From the NCBI GenBank assembly GCA_002315565.1, contig DCHD01000032.1:1-11969 (forward strand): a stretch of DNA of 11,969 nucleotides. The letters are read 5' to 3'. Made by a program: the position numbers and the translations under genes. Position 1 is the stretch's first letter, and each line of letters opens with the position of its first letter. This document shows positions 1-7,190 of this stretch, piece after piece. The notes under the pieces are model-generated. The model saw only the letters and a list, made by a program, of their open reading frames with translations, had not been told where the DNA came from and ran no database searches. This DNA is from Solobacterium sp. UBA1761 (lineage in GTDB: Bacteria > Bacillota_I > Bacilli_A > Erysipelotrichales > Erysipelotrichaceae).

Positions 1-953
1 ACTTAACAATCATGGAAGAAGGCACTGAACTTCTTAACAGAATCAAGAACAATGGTACATTACCAATGATCACTTCTTGTTCACCTGGTTGGATCAACTA
101 TGCTGAATACTACTATGGAGACTTATTAGGTCACTTATCATCTTGTAAATCACCTCATGAAATGATGGGTGCTGTATTAAAGACTTACTATGCTGAAAAG
201 AACGGTATTGATCCAAAGGATATCTTCGTTGTATCAATCATGCCATGTTCTTGTAAGAAGTTTGAAAAGATCAGACCTCAGTTAGCTGATGATGTAAACG
301 GCATGGCTGATGTTGACGCAGTATTAACAACAAGAGAACTTGCAAGAGTTATCAAGAGATCTGGTATCAACTTCGCTAAACTTCCTGATGAAGATTACGA
401 TACAGACCTTGTACATGATGCTACAGGTGCTGGACATATCTTCGGTGTTACTGGTGGTGTTATGGAAGCTGCATTACGTACTGTATACTACGTTCTTGAA
501 GGCAAAGAATACGGCGCTATCAACTTCGAAGCAGTCAGAGGCTTAGAAGGCATTAAAGAAGCTACTCTTACTATCGCTGGTAAGGAAATCAAGGTTGCAG
601 TTGCTTCTGCTATGAAGAATGCAAAAGTATTGTTAGACCAGATCAAAGAGGGCAAATCTCCATATACATTCATTGAAATCATGGGTTGTCCAGGTGGTTG
701 TATTAATGGTGGCGGTCAGCCATACGTTCGTACAAACTTCATGCCAAATGAAGACATCGACATCTATGATACATACATGGAAAAGAGATCTAAGGCTCTA
801 TATTCTGAAGATGAAAGAACTGCATTACGTCAGTCTCACAACAATCCTCAGATCAAGGCTATCTACGAAGAATTCTTCGGCGAACCTAATTCTCACAAGG
901 CTCATGAGCTGTTACACACAACTTATGCTGCTAGAGAAAGATTTGACGACTAA
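1..953 (+). CDS. [FeFe]-hydrogenase catalytic subunit, C-terminal part (5' truncated by window edge)
   Basis: The frame is open from base 3 and begins outside the window; the ATG at 12 is internal, because family similarity continues upstream of it. The protein carries the H-cluster domain that reduces protons or oxidises H2. All three H-cluster motifs are visible, numbered from the internal Met at 12: L1 as TSCSPGW (residues 21-27), L2 as MPCSCKKFE (77-85) and L3 as MGCPGGCINGGGQP (224-237). The C-terminal HELLHTTY segment is usual for the family. L1 has Ser where the canonical TSCCPxW has its second Cys, and there is an additional Cys at 45 (LSSCKSP). The N-terminal ferredoxin-like domains, if present, lie outside the window, so monomeric ferredoxin-linked and multimeric NAD(P)-linked types cannot be separated. 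Codon choice (AAC, ATC, TTC, TTA) looks more biased than in the following genes, suggesting high expression. Confidence 0.95.
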   Translation, partial: LTIMEEGTELLNRIKNNGTLPMITSCSPGWINYAEYYYGDLLGHLSSCKSPHEMMGAVLKTYYAEKNGIDPKDIFVVSIMPCSCKKFEKIRPQLADDVNGMADVDAVLTTRELARVIKRSGINFAKLPDEDYDTDLVHDATGAGHIFGVTGGVMEAALRTVYYVLEGKEYGAINFEAVRGLEGIKEATLTIAGKEIKVAVASAMKNAKVLLDQIKEGKSPYTFIEIMGCPGGCINGGGQPYVRTNFMPNEDIDIYDTYMEKRSKALYSEDERTALRQSHNNPQIKAIYEEFFGEPNSHKAHELLHTTYAARERFDD

Positions 954-968
954 TCAATCATTAAACAG

Positions 969-1000
969 GGAAGTATCCGAAAGGGTACTTCCTTTTTCTT
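969..1000 (+). terminator. Rho-independent terminator after the hydrogenase gene
   Basis: A 10-bp stem (969-978 with 983-992, one T:G wobble) closes a GAAA tetraloop (979-982) and is followed by TTTTT at 993-997. It lies 15 nt after the hydrogenase stop codon and ends that transcription unit. Confidence 0.93.
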
Positions 1001-1005
1001 TTGGT

Positions 1006-1011
1006 TATAAT
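1006..1011 (+). promoter_or_regulatory. -10 element (TATAAT) of a probable leaderless promoter
   Basis: A perfect TATAAT ends 7 nt before the ATG at 1019. A start site at normal distance from the -10 would fall at or next to the A of ATG, leaving no leader, and no Shine-Dalgarno is present. No convincing -35 hexamer appears at 16-18 bp spacing, because that region is the arm of the preceding terminator. Confidence 0.65.
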
Positions 1012-1018
1012 AATAGTA

Positions 1019-1297
1019 ATGACAAAAAAGCAGTTCCGTAAAATGATACGCATGGTTGCACTTGTGTTGCTTATTTGCAACATCTGTCTTTTGGTGCGCT
1101 ATTTTGTTCTTAAAGACAATATCAATGCAGCAGAGAAAACAACAGAAAATCTCAATCTGACAAGAAAAGAAAGTGATGCTGAACTTCTTGAGATTGAAAA
1201 TACATATAACAGGGCACTTGAAGACAACAAGTGGCTTATCGAGGAGAAAGAGAATTGGCAAAGACTAAATCAAAAGTTAGAAGATATTCTGCGCTGA
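1019..1297 (+). CDS. Small single-pass membrane protein with extracytoplasmic coiled coil
   Basis: This 92-residue protein has a short basic N-terminus (MTKKQFRKMIR), one hydrophobic segment at about residues 11-31, and then a charged, Glu/Lys/Asn-rich helix (33-91) with heptad-like spacing that suggests a coiled coil. By the positive-inside rule the helix lies outside the membrane. I chose the ATG at 1019 over an in-frame TTG at 1001, because the TTG falls in the promoter. It is the first gene of the operon and overlaps the next gene by 43 nt. The architecture resembles DivIC/FtsL-like bitopic proteins, but no family signature is visible, so function is unassigned. The next protein begins with the same arrangement of one membrane helix plus a coiled coil, which suggests the two may pair. 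Confidence 0.75.
   Translation: MTKKQFRKMIRMVALVLLICNICLLVRYFVLKDNINAAEKTTENLNLTRKESDAELLEIENTYNRALEDNKWLIEEKENWQRLNQKLEDILR
1241..1246 (+). promoter_or_regulatory. Shine-Dalgarno GAGGAG that fixes a TTG start
   Basis: GAGGAG lies 8 nt upstream of TTG 1255, inside the coding region of the preceding gene. The alternative GTG at 1231 lies upstream of this site and has no comparable one, so TTG 1255 is the best start for the deacetylase. Confidence 0.75.
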
Positions 1298-2178
1298 TTC
1301 ATACAGTTCTGTCTTTTATATTGGTTATCAGTGGCATCATTCTTTTAGGTATGGTCATTTCTAAAGAAAGTGAACTTTCAAAGATAAAAAAGAACAACAG
1401 AGAAATAGAAAATGTAATTGCACAGGTTAATCAGAATATAGATGATTATCAGCTTAAACTGAGTGAAATTGAAACGCTGAAAAGTGAAATTGATGAGATA
1501 AAGTCCACATATTTCAAAAATGCTGTGGAACTTGAAACGAGGGCCAGAAACAAAGAGGGCGATTACAAGGTTGCATTCATGACTTTCGATGATGGTCCAT
1601 ACAGACTGACGGAAAAATATCTTGACTGTCTTAAGGAATATGATGTGCAGGCTACATTCTTCCTTCTTAAAAAAGACGATGAAATCTATGACGATATTTA
1701 TAAGCGCTATAAGTCAGAATGCCATACCATCGGCAATCACACTGCTTCGCATAAATTCAGATCTATCTATTCAAGTGAGGATGCCTTTATTGAAGACCTG
1801 AAAGAAAACAGAGACTTTATTGAAGAAAAACTCGGCTATACTACTGAAGTGATGAGATTCCCGGGTGGTAGTGCCCAGTGTTCATACGAAGGAGTAAGCA
1901 GATCGAATATTGCTGAAAAAATGTCTGAAATACATTATGGTTATGTTGACTGGAACTGTATGACAGGAGATGGGGAATCAGGAGTCAAGTCAAGTGACTA
2001 CTACTATCACCGCCTTATCAGCTCGGTTACAGAAGATGACAGACTTCTGGTTATACTGATGCATGATTATTCAGAGAATACACTGGTTGCTCTTCCGGAT
2101 ATTATTGAAGAGCTTCAAAGACAGGGATTTGTATTCCTGCCATTATGTTACGATTCACCTACGGTAAAAAAACAATGA
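1255..2178 (+). CDS. Membrane-anchored polysaccharide (peptidoglycan GlcNAc) deacetylase, NodB/CE4 family
   Basis: This 307-residue protein starts at TTG 1255. It has one membrane helix (about 13-36), a coiled-coil stalk (about 38-88) and a NodB homology domain (about 105-300). The CE4 motifs are complete: TFDDGP (110-115, catalytic base D112 and metal ligand D113), H162-x3-H166 in NHTASH (metal ligands), RFPGG (R201), DW (D232) and LMHD (H270). Family members hydrolyse N-acetyl groups from GlcNAc units of peptidoglycan or other polysaccharides in a metal-dependent reaction, and the anchor puts this one on the outer face of the membrane. Peptidoglycan as substrate is inference; chitooligosaccharides or a surface polymer are alternatives. 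It overlaps the upstream gene by 43 nt and the downstream gene by ATGA, indicating translational coupling. Confidence 0.9.
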   Translation: MAKTKSKVRRYSALIHTVLSFILVISGIILLGMVISKESELSKIKKNNREIENVIAQVNQNIDDYQLKLSEIETLKSEIDEIKSTYFKNAVELETRARNKEGDYKVAFMTFDDGPYRLTEKYLDCLKEYDVQATFFLLKKDDEIYDDIYKRYKSECHTIGNHTASHKFRSIYSSEDAFIEDLKENRDFIEEKLGYTTEVMRFPGGSAQCSYEGVSRSNIAEKMSEIHYGYVDWNCMTGDGESGVKSSDYYYHRLISSVTEDDRLLVILMHDYSENTLVALPDIIEELQRQGFVFLPLCYDSPTVKKQ

Positions 2179-2801
2179 GAAAACTATTTGGAAACTATGA
2201 AATGAACTGGAAAAGACTGATTGTCTTTTCACTTATTGCCGGTATTTACACGGCACTTATCAACTGTGTACCTTTTTTAAGCAACACATCATTCCAGGAT
2301 ATTGCGATAACCTATGAGTGGTGGGTGGTTTTTGCGCTTATCATCGTTACCAACTGCAGAAAACCGCTTGAAGCAGGACTGAAGTGTTTTGTCTTCTTCC
2401 TTATTTCACAGCCGCTTGTCTATCTTGTTGAAGCAGTCTTAGGCAAAATTACATTAGACGATGGTATCCGTTTTTACAGACAGATGTGGATGTTTATGAC
2501 TGTACTTACTTTACCTGGCGGGTTTATTGCCTGGTATGCAAAAAAAGATAACTTTATCGGTTCTTTGATTCTAGGAATTGGTGATGCAATCATTCTGATG
2601 ATGGGTGTTCATTTCACATATGTGCTGGCTGGCAATTTTCCATATCATCTTTTATCGGCAGTATTCTGTTTTGTATGCAGCATTATGCTTCCGTTATTTA
2701 TAATTAAGTCAAAGAAATATCAAACAGTAGCAATCTTAGTGAGCTATCTTTTAACTGGTGCTGTTACACTGTATGCGTTAGCTAACCATCTGGCGCTATA
2801 A
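2175..2801 (+). CDS. Polytopic membrane protein of unknown function
   Basis: This 208-residue protein has about six or seven hydrophobic segments (roughly 13-34, 47-59, 67-87, 103-121, 128-148, 158-177, 183-203) joined by short loops, and no extramembrane domain. The start at ATG 2175 forms an ATGA overlap with the deacetylase stop. An upstream in-frame ATG at 2145 would give a 34-nt overlap but has no better ribosome binding site. I do not recognise a family motif; charged or polar residues in the loops (EW at 48-49, CRK at 61-63, DDG at 95-97) give no clear mechanism. Its position between the deacetylase and nagA suggests a role in wall or amino-sugar metabolism or transport, but this is only context. 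Confidence 0.8.
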   Translation: MRKLFGNYEMNWKRLIVFSLIAGIYTALINCVPFLSNTSFQDIAITYEWWVVFALIIVTNCRKPLEAGLKCFVFFLISQPLVYLVEAVLGKITLDDGIRFYRQMWMFMTVLTLPGGFIAWYAKKDNFIGSLILGIGDAIILMMGVHFTYVLAGNFPYHLLSAVFCFVCSIMLPLFIIKSKKYQTVAILVSYLLTGAVTLYALANHLAL

Positions 2802-2807
2802 AGGGAG
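2802..2807 (+). promoter_or_regulatory. Shine-Dalgarno AGGGAG of nagA
   Basis: AGGGAG directly follows the preceding stop codon and is 7 nt from ATG 2815. This strong canonical site in the same operon shows that the organism uses Shine-Dalgarno initiation, in contrast to the four leaderless-looking genes. Confidence 0.8.
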
Positions 2808-2814
2808 AAATTAT

Positions 2815-3954
2815 ATGATTATCCAATCCAAAAGAGTATTTGTGAATGACGAATTCAAGCCACTGCAGCTGGAAATAGATAACGGTAAGATTGTCTCAAT
2901 CAATGAGTATAATCTGAAGAATGCTGATAAAGACTGTGGGGATGATATGATTCTTCCTGGTTTTTATGATCTGCACTGTCATGGCTATGGCGGATACGAT
3001 ACAAATGATGCTACTGAAGATGGTTTAAGAAACTGGCTTAAAGAGATTACAAGACAGGGAGTATGTGGAGTCTGCCCGACTACTATCACTCAGTCAAAGA
3101 AGGTTCTTACTGATGCATTGGTCAATGTCTCAAAGCTTTCAAAGAAAGACTATGAAGGGGCAAGAATACTTGGAGCCCATCTTGAAGGACCATACATCTC
3201 TAAAGAGTTCAAAGGCGCTCAGCCTGAAGAATATATTGTTAAACCCGATGTTGAAGAATTCAAAGAGTATCAGAAAGCAAGTGACAACATCATCAAAATC
3301 ATCACCATAGCTTCGGAAGAAGATAGAGATCACGAACTTATTAAATACTGTACAAAGACCAATGTAGTATCTTCACTTGGCCACAGTGCTGCAACATTCG
3401 ATGAAGCAAACGCCGCTATTAAAGACGGAGCGACATCTTTTACCCATACCTATAACGGCATGTCAAGATTCTCACACCGTGACAACAATATGGTAGGTGC
3501 TGCACTTGCCAGTGACTGCTTTGCTGAAGCAATCTGTGATTGTCACCATACAACAGCTGCCGCACTGAAGATTTTCTTCAGGTGTAAAGGTAAAAACGGT
3601 ATTATGGTTTCTGACGGTTTAATGACCAGAGGTTTGCCTGTTGGCACTAAGATGCTGTTTGGCGGACAGGAGATTGAGGTAATTAAAGACGGTACCTGCA
3701 GAATTGTTGAAACAGGTAATTTTGCCGGTTCAACTTTAAGTATCAACACAGGACTCAGAAACCTTGTTGAAAAGTGTGATGTGCCATTTGAGATTGCACT
3801 AAGTTCATGTACAAGTGCCCCAATGAGACTGATGCATCTTGATGACCATAAAGGTTATCTCAAAGTCGGCTATGATGCAGACATTGCTGTACTTGATGAC
3901 AACTATGAAGTGAAGTGGACTTTTGTAGAAGGCATACTCTTTGATTATGAATAA
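2815..3954 (+). CDS. nagA: N-acetylglucosamine-6-phosphate deacetylase
   Basis: This 379-residue protein is a normal-length NagA of the amidohydrolase superfamily. It hydrolyses GlcNAc-6-P to glucosamine-6-P and acetate in the cytosol, the first committed step of amino-sugar catabolism and of cell-wall sugar recycling. Visible signatures are HCH (H54, H56), HLEGPYIS (122-129, metal ligand E124), GHS (H190), THTYNGM (H211), CDCHHT (substrate-site His, probably H245), VSDG (265-268, catalytic D267) and GNFAGSTLS (301-309). The C-terminal KVGYDADIAVLDD segment is typical of the amidohydrolase beta-sandwich. The canonical DGxH is DCHH here, a Gly-to-Cys change. A strong Shine-Dalgarno lies 7 nt upstream. 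The stop overlaps the GRE start by 8 nt (ATGAATAA), so the two are likely coupled in translation. No nagB is in the window. Confidence 0.95.
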   Translation: MIIQSKRVFVNDEFKPLQLEIDNGKIVSINEYNLKNADKDCGDDMILPGFYDLHCHGYGGYDTNDATEDGLRNWLKEITRQGVCGVCPTTITQSKKVLTDALVNVSKLSKKDYEGARILGAHLEGPYISKEFKGAQPEEYIVKPDVEEFKEYQKASDNIIKIITIASEEDRDHELIKYCTKTNVVSSLGHSAATFDEANAAIKDGATSFTHTYNGMSRFSHRDNNMVGAALASDCFAEAICDCHHTTAAALKIFFRCKGKNGIMVSDGLMTRGLPVGTKMLFGGQEIEVIKDGTCRIVETGNFAGSTLSINTGLRNLVEKCDVPFEIALSSCTSAPMRLMHLDDHKGYLKVGYDADIAVLDDNYEVKWTFVEGILFDYE

Positions 3955-5926
3955 GAAGCTTTTTCAGTATTACATCCTTGATAAAAAGCAGAAGGAAAGA
4001 AGAATCATCGCAGATGAGGTTTCTTTTGAATATGCCGAATTGGGATTGACTGAAGAAGAAAGAATGGTCAGAAGGTTTGAATACCTGATGTCACTGGAAG
4101 AACCGTTTATTCTTGAAGGGGAAGAGATTCCGTTTGTAAGAACAGTGAGCAATACTCCTGAAATCTATACCGAGGATGAATGGAACGAACTAAAGAAGAA
4201 ACACTATATTCATGAGTCAGGCTATAAGTCAAACCTTTGTCCTGATTATGAAAAAGTACTTAAAAAAGGTCTGCTTGAATTAAGTGAAAACGGCTCTGAT
4301 GCCTATAAAAGATGTGTTAGTGCTGTTTTGTCACTGGCCAGAAAATATGAAGAAGAAGCTAAAAGACAAAATAGAGTCGAGCTTGCTCTAGCGCTTCATC
4401 AGGTTCCTGCCTATCCTGCAAGAAACTATTATGAAGCTTTACTGTGCCTAAGAATAATCAACTTCTCTTTATGGGTTGAAGGATCATACCAGATATCATT
4501 AGGCAGATTTGATAAGTATCTTTATCCGTATCTCAAAAAAGACTTAAGCGAAGGAAAGATTACTGAAGAAAAAGCTTATGAGTTTTTAAATGAATTCTTC
4601 CTTTCATTAAACAAAGATAATGACATCTATCCTGGAGTACAGCCTGGTGATAACGGACAGTCTTTGATGCTGGGTGGAAAAGACAAAGAAGGAAAATACA
4701 TCTTCAATAAAGTTACAAAGATGTCTTTAAGGGCTAGTGAAGATCTGAAACTTATCGATCCTAAAATCAATATCCGTGTTGACAGGAATACTCCTGAAGA
4801 AATCTATACACTGTGTACAAGACTTACTAAGGTCGGTCTTGGTTTTCCACAGTATTCAAACGATGATGTGGTAATCGATGGCTTAATGAAACTGGGCTAT
4901 GAATATGATGATGCGGTGGAATATGTCGTAGCAGCCTGCTGGGAATTCATTATTCCTGGTGTAGCTGAAGATGTAGTCAATATTCAGGCACTTTCTTTCC
5001 CTAAAGTCATTGACGAGTGTCTTCATAATGATTTATTAAAATCAGAAACATATGAAGAATTTAAGAGTTGTGTAAGAAAAGAAATAGAAAAAGAAACTGA
5101 TGAAAACTGTGAAGTGACAAAGAATCTTCACTTTGTTGTGTGTACTTTACTTGATAATCTGATGAATTATTCAGATGGCAAACCAAAGTACGTCAACTAC
5201 GGTATGCATGGAGTAGGTATTTCTACCGGTACTGATTCTCTGACCGCCATTGAAAAACATATCTATAAAGATAAAGACGTAACTAAAGAAGAACTTATAA
5301 AGGCAGTTGATGAAGACTATCAGAATAATCCGGAACTTCTTCATCTTTTGCGTTATCGAACAGAAAAACTGGGAAACAATGATGCAATTGCCAATGAGAA
5401 CCTGAAATTTCTGGTAGACTCATTTGGTGAATATCTTAACAACATTCAAAATGATAAAGGCGGTATCTGGAGAGCCGGTACAGGCAGTGCCATGTATTAT
5501 CTCTGGTATGCTGAAGGAATAGGGGCTTCACCTGACGGAAGAAGAAAAGGGGAGCCGCTCGCAACAAACTATTCGGTATCACTGTTTGCGGATATTAATC
5601 CATTATCACTTCTTGAAGCCATGACTTATCCAGATTTAAGGAAGGTAATCAATGGGGGTCCTTTGACACTGGAATTCCATTCTTCATTATTCAATGATGA
5701 AGAAGCCGTTAAGACTGTTGGCAGATACGTAAAGAAATTTATTGAACTTGGTGGTCATCAGCTGCAGCTTAATACCGTAAACAAGGAAAGGATGCTGGAT
5801 GCTCAGGCACATCCTGAGAAATATCCTTTACTTATTGTCCGTATCTGGGGCTGGAGTGCTTATTTTGTGGAACTTGAAAAAGCCTACCAGGACCATGTAA
5901 TTGCCAGACAGGAATACATTATCTAG
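3947..5926 (+). CDS. Glycyl radical enzyme of unassigned substrate (PFL-like superfamily)
   Basis: This 659-residue protein belongs to the pyruvate-formate-lyase/diol-dehydratase-like superfamily, in which a glycyl radical generates a Cys thiyl radical for substrate attack. Evidence includes CPDYEKVLKKG (98-108), a GRFDKYLYPYL segment (186-196), the thiyl site at C331-W-E333, GASPDGRRKGEPLA (526-539), HQLQLNTV (604-611) and a C-terminal glycyl loop with R632-I-W-G635-W-SAYF. The radical Gly, thiyl Cys and Cys-x-Glu base are all present, so it is probably active. It is shorter than the roughly 760-850 residues of most characterised members. Cys-Trp-Glu (usually GCVE) and Trp-Gly-Trp (usually S/A-G-Y/F) are atypical, so I cannot assign it to PFL, choline, glycerol, hydroxyproline or arylacetate classes. 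ATG 3947 is preferred to TTG 3941. The activase follows with no gap. Confidence 0.88.
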   Translation: MNKKLFQYYILDKKQKERRIIADEVSFEYAELGLTEEERMVRRFEYLMSLEEPFILEGEEIPFVRTVSNTPEIYTEDEWNELKKKHYIHESGYKSNLCPDYEKVLKKGLLELSENGSDAYKRCVSAVLSLARKYEEEAKRQNRVELALALHQVPAYPARNYYEALLCLRIINFSLWVEGSYQISLGRFDKYLYPYLKKDLSEGKITEEKAYEFLNEFFLSLNKDNDIYPGVQPGDNGQSLMLGGKDKEGKYIFNKVTKMSLRASEDLKLIDPKINIRVDRNTPEEIYTLCTRLTKVGLGFPQYSNDDVVIDGLMKLGYEYDDAVEYVVAACWEFIIPGVAEDVVNIQALSFPKVIDECLHNDLLKSETYEEFKSCVRKEIEKETDENCEVTKNLHFVVCTLLDNLMNYSDGKPKYVNYGMHGVGISTGTDSLTAIEKHIYKDKDVTKEELIKAVDEDYQNNPELLHLLRYRTEKLGNNDAIANENLKFLVDSFGEYLNNIQNDKGGIWRAGTGSAMYYLWYAEGIGASPDGRRKGEPLATNYSVSLFADINPLSLLEAMTYPDLRKVINGGPLTLEFHSSLFNDEEAVKTVGRYVKKFIELGGHQLQLNTVNKERMLDAQAHPEKYPLLIVRIWGWSAYFVELEKAYQDHVIARQEYII

Positions 5927-6685
5927 ATGAAAGGCATTGTTTTTGACATAAAAGAACTTGGGGTTCATGATGGACCTGGATTAATAACGACTATCTTTAT
6001 GAAAGGCTGTCCTTTAAAATGTGTCTGGTGTCATAATCCTGAAGGACAGTCCTTTACAAAAGAAATAATGGTCAGAGAGAATTCCTGCAGACACTGTGGT
6101 CTTTGTAAAAAGGAATGCAGTCATCCTGAATGTCAGCCTTATAAAAGGTGTCTTTATGTCTGCCCTGACAATCTTGTAAAAGAGGTAGGAAAAGAATATG
6201 AGGCAAAAGAACTTGCTGATTATATTCTTAAAAACAGAAAGGTACTTGATGGAGTTACTTTCTCCGGTGGAGAACCATTAAGTCAGGCTGATTTCATACT
6301 GGAAGTTATTTCGTATCTTGATGGTTTAAAAATCAACATTGAAACATCAGGTTATGCATCAAATGAAGTATTCAGAAAAGTGATTGATAGAGTGGATAAT
6401 GTCTATATGGACATTAAGCTCGCTGATGAAAAGAAACATGTTGAATATACCGGTGTTTCAAATAAACTGATACTTGAAAATCTTGAATATCTTAAGTCAA
6501 TCGACAAGAATGTCACAATCAGAACACCGCTCATTAAAGGAATTACTGATACAAAAGAGAATATTACTGCCATCAAAGAACTTATTGGTAATCTAAGACA
6601 TGAACTCTTACCGGAAAACGATATGGCAGGTGTCAAATATCACATGCTTAATAAACCATATTTCAGGGAGAATGCTGATGAATAG
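5927..6685 (+). CDS. Glycyl-radical-enzyme activating enzyme (radical SAM, ferredoxin-like insert)
   Basis: This 252-residue protein would install the glycyl radical on the GRE encoded immediately upstream; its ATG directly follows the GRE stop codon. The radical-SAM Cx3Cx2C motif is C28-PLK-C32-VW-C35, preceded by the activase signature HDGPG (14-18). A Cys-rich insert (54-80) has C54, C57, C60, C64, C69, C75 and C79 with a final CP, as in activases carrying auxiliary [4Fe-4S] clusters. GGEP (114-117, SAM binding) and MDIK (161-164) are present, and the C-terminus LLPENDMAGVKY matches the family's usual LLPYHxxGxxKY. At 252 residues it is shorter than the roughly 300 usual for insert-bearing activases. 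The insert has seven Cys, one fewer than two full ferredoxin motifs. The partner assignment rests on adjacency and is strong. Confidence 0.93.
   Translation: MKGIVFDIKELGVHDGPGLITTIFMKGCPLKCVWCHNPEGQSFTKEIMVRENSCRHCGLCKKECSHPECQPYKRCLYVCPDNLVKEVGKEYEAKELADYILKNRKVLDGVTFSGGEPLSQADFILEVISYLDGLKINIETSGYASNEVFRKVIDRVDNVYMDIKLADEKKHVEYTGVSNKLILENLEYLKSIDKNVTIRTPLIKGITDTKENITAIKELIGNLRHELLPENDMAGVKYHMLNKPYFRENADE
6665..6670 (+). promoter_or_regulatory. Shine-Dalgarno AGGGAG choosing the msrA start
   Basis: AGGGAG lies 7 nt from ATG 6678 but only 1 nt from the in-frame ATG 6672, so 6678 is the better msrA start. The site is within the activase coding region, consistent with coupled translation. Confidence 0.7.
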
Positions 6686-7175
6686 AGTTGCCTACTTTGC
6701 AGGTGGCTGTTTCTGGTGTATAACGCCTGTTTTAAGGGTATATGGAGCCGATAAGGTAGTAAGTGGATATTCAGGTGGAAATGAGGAAAACCCTACCTAT
6801 GAAGCTGTAAAGCACCAGCTTACAGGACACAGAGAAACAGTTGCTGTATATTATGATGATGAAAAAGTAAGTTATGAAAAACTGCTTGAAATCTATCTTC
6901 ATAATATTGATCCGTTTGACTCTGAAGGACAGTTTATCGACAAAGGTTTTTCCTACACACTGGCAGTTTATTATAATGACGAACATGAAAAGAATATAGT
7001 TCTAAATGCCATAGAAAGGCTGGAAAAAGAAAGTGCAAGAAAGACATATATTTCTGTTGAAAAGTTCAAGTCATTCCATAAAGCTGAAGAATACCATCAG
7101 GACTATGACTTGAAGAATCCTGAAGCTTTCAATAAAGAACTCATAGAATCAGGAAGAAAAATAGTGAATAAATAG
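6678..7175 (+). CDS. msrA: Peptide-methionine (S)-S-oxide reductase
   Basis: This 165-residue protein repairs oxidised methionine (the S-epimer of the sulfoxide) in proteins, in the cytosol. The catalytic motif is GGCFWC with nucleophile C11 and a second Cys at C14. Further family motifs are SGYSGG, NPTYEAV, TGHRE, HNIDPFD and EYHQDY. C11 and C14 are the only cysteines, so the C-terminal resolving Cys of many MsrA proteins is absent, and recycling would have to use C14 or an external thiol. The start overlaps the activase stop by 8 nt (ATGAATAG), the same architecture as the nagA/GRE junction. It is the last gene of the operon. Co-expression with an O2-sensitive radical enzyme may reflect oxidative stress protection, which is inference. 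No MsrB is nearby. Confidence 0.93.
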   Translation: MNRVAYFAGGCFWCITPVLRVYGADKVVSGYSGGNEENPTYEAVKHQLTGHRETVAVYYDDEKVSYEKLLEIYLHNIDPFDSEGQFIDKGFSYTLAVYYNDEHEKNIVLNAIERLEKESARKTYISVEKFKSFHKAEEYHQDYDLKNPEAFNKELIESGRKIVNK

Positions 7176-7190
7176 TGAAGAAATAGTGAA
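7160..7190 (+). repeat. Three direct repeats of AATAGTGAA at 11-bp period
   Basis: AATAGTGAA occurs at 7160-7168, 7171-7179 and 7182-7190, in register every 11 bp. The first copies cover the end of msrA and its stop codon, and the last forms the 5' arm of the terminator. It could be a regulator-binding array upstream of the fic promoter or simple slippage of the terminator arm. Confidence 0.6.

Noticed and set aside
1001..1018. TTG 1001 as the start of the small membrane protein
   Set aside because: The extra residues would be encoded by the -10 region itself, and there is no Shine-Dalgarno. The same reasoning rejects TTG 7209 for fic and TTG 8972 for the acetyltransferase.
950..1261. Minus-strand open frame of 103 codons opposite the start of the membrane coiled-coil gene
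   Set aside because: It overlaps the terminator and promoter of the plus-strand genes, has low-complexity Phe/Cys/Tyr-rich sequence and no ribosome binding site; it mirrors the plus-strand gene.
2145..2174. ATG 2145 as the start of the polytopic membrane protein
   Set aside because: It would overlap the deacetylase by 34 nt with no better ribosome binding site, whereas ATG 2175 gives a classic ATGA coupling.
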